Source of the DNA: Micromonospora alfalfae
Lineage (GTDB): Bacteria > Actinomycetota > Actinomycetes > Mycobacteriales > Micromonosporaceae
DNA length: 60,580 nt
Assembly (NCBI RefSeq): GCF_022230925.1
Contig: NZ_JAKKFH010000031.1
Location: 1 to 60,580, forward strand
Direction of reading: 5' to 3'
Shown here: positions 60,394-60,580 of the stretch, piece by piece
Numbering within the stretch: position 1 is the stretch's first letter
Layout of the letters: each line of letters opens with the position of its first letter
Translations under genes and position numbers: made by a program
Notes under the pieces: generated by a model
Seen by the model: only the letters and a program-made list of their open reading frames with translations
Told to the model about the DNA's origin: nothing
Database searches by the model: none

Positions 60394-60580
60394 GTGGCGT
60401 CGAGGTCGAGTCCGCTGGAGCGGGAGCAGATTGGGTTGGGTCGGGCTGCGGGTGAGTCGTTGGGTCCGATCGCGCGGCGGTTGGGGCGGTCGGTGTCGAC
60501 GATCTCACGGGAGGTGGGTCGGTTCGAGCGGTATGGGCAGCGGTACCAGCCGTTGATGGCGACGTGGGAGGCGTCTCTGG
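60394..60580 (+). mobile_element. IS30-family transposase, 5' part, cut by window end
   Basis: The frame from GTG 60394 (or GTG 60388) reads VASRSSPLEREQIGLG, then LGPIARRLGRSVSTISREVGR and FERYGQRYQPLMA. That is the N-terminal helix-turn-helix of IS30 transposases. The rest lies beyond the window. The sequence around 60352-60370 (CCGGTGGTTGCAACACT) could hold the element's left end. Its slightly lower GC third-codon use and position beside repeat arrays suggest an insertion. Confidence 0.7.

Overview
The window is very GC-rich actinobacterial DNA. The gene order valS-folC-ndk, ileS, rne/rng-rplU-rpmA-obgE, nadD-rsfS, comEA-comEC-holA, rpsT, lepA is a housekeeping backbone of high-GC Gram-positives. 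GTG starts, very long opposite-strand shadow frames, a T-box ahead of ileS, an ECF41 sigma factor, a mycosin-type protease and DUF397/DUF4233/DUF3618 genes all fit Actinomycetota. The overall style suggests Micromonosporaceae (Micromonospora-like); that family assignment is inference.

Layout. 1-60: strong terminator of a gene to the left. 0.3-7.5 kb: membrane protein, valS-folC-DUF4233 operon, VOC fusion protein, ndk. 7.5-12 kb: ECF41 sigma factor with its AhpD-like partner gene and a recognisable ECF41 promoter, a Tat-exported PhoD-like phosphatase, an ArsR-type regulator and, behind it, the remnant of an ABC-transporter ATPase. 12-17.6 kb: T-box, ileS, plsC, and a second membrane protein paralogous to the one beside valS. 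17.7-24.4 kb: radical SAM (TIGR03960) and DUF2344 genes, separated by a three-gene type VII-secretion-like module (two small or Gly-rich secreted-type proteins and a mycosin). 24.5-30.5 kb: RNase E/G, lipoprotein, rplU-rpmA-obgE.

30.5-44.6 kb is accessory. It holds DUF6766 and DUF4383 membrane proteins, an LEA-like protein, a holin-like protein, DUF3618, GT2, SRPBCC plus zinc alcohol dehydrogenase, a CYP152 peroxygenase, an aminopeptidase N, an FAD monooxygenase and its likely PadR regulator. Four genes or operons here have GNNT-N15-17-GGGTA promoter-like sites, which suggests a general-stress (SigB/SigF-type) regulon. The stretch lies between obgE and nadD, where many actinobacteria carry proB/proA.

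44.9-58.9 kb returns to the backbone: nadD-rsfS-phosphatase, degV-SDR, a VOC protein, comEA-comEC-holA-membrane protein (with two DnaA-box-like 9-mers just upstream), rpsT, an APH-like kinase, DUF4240 and lepA. 59-60.6 kb is a GlsB/YeaQ-type membrane protein, several short tandem-repeat arrays and the start of an IS30-type transposase cut by the window edge.

Two window-wide patterns stand out. Several genes lack a Shine-Dalgarno and instead carry TANNNT 6-8 nt before the start codon, which predicts leaderless mRNAs. Imperfect palindromic elements of a few related families sit in intergenic gaps. No tRNA, rRNA, CRISPR array or origin of replication was recognised.
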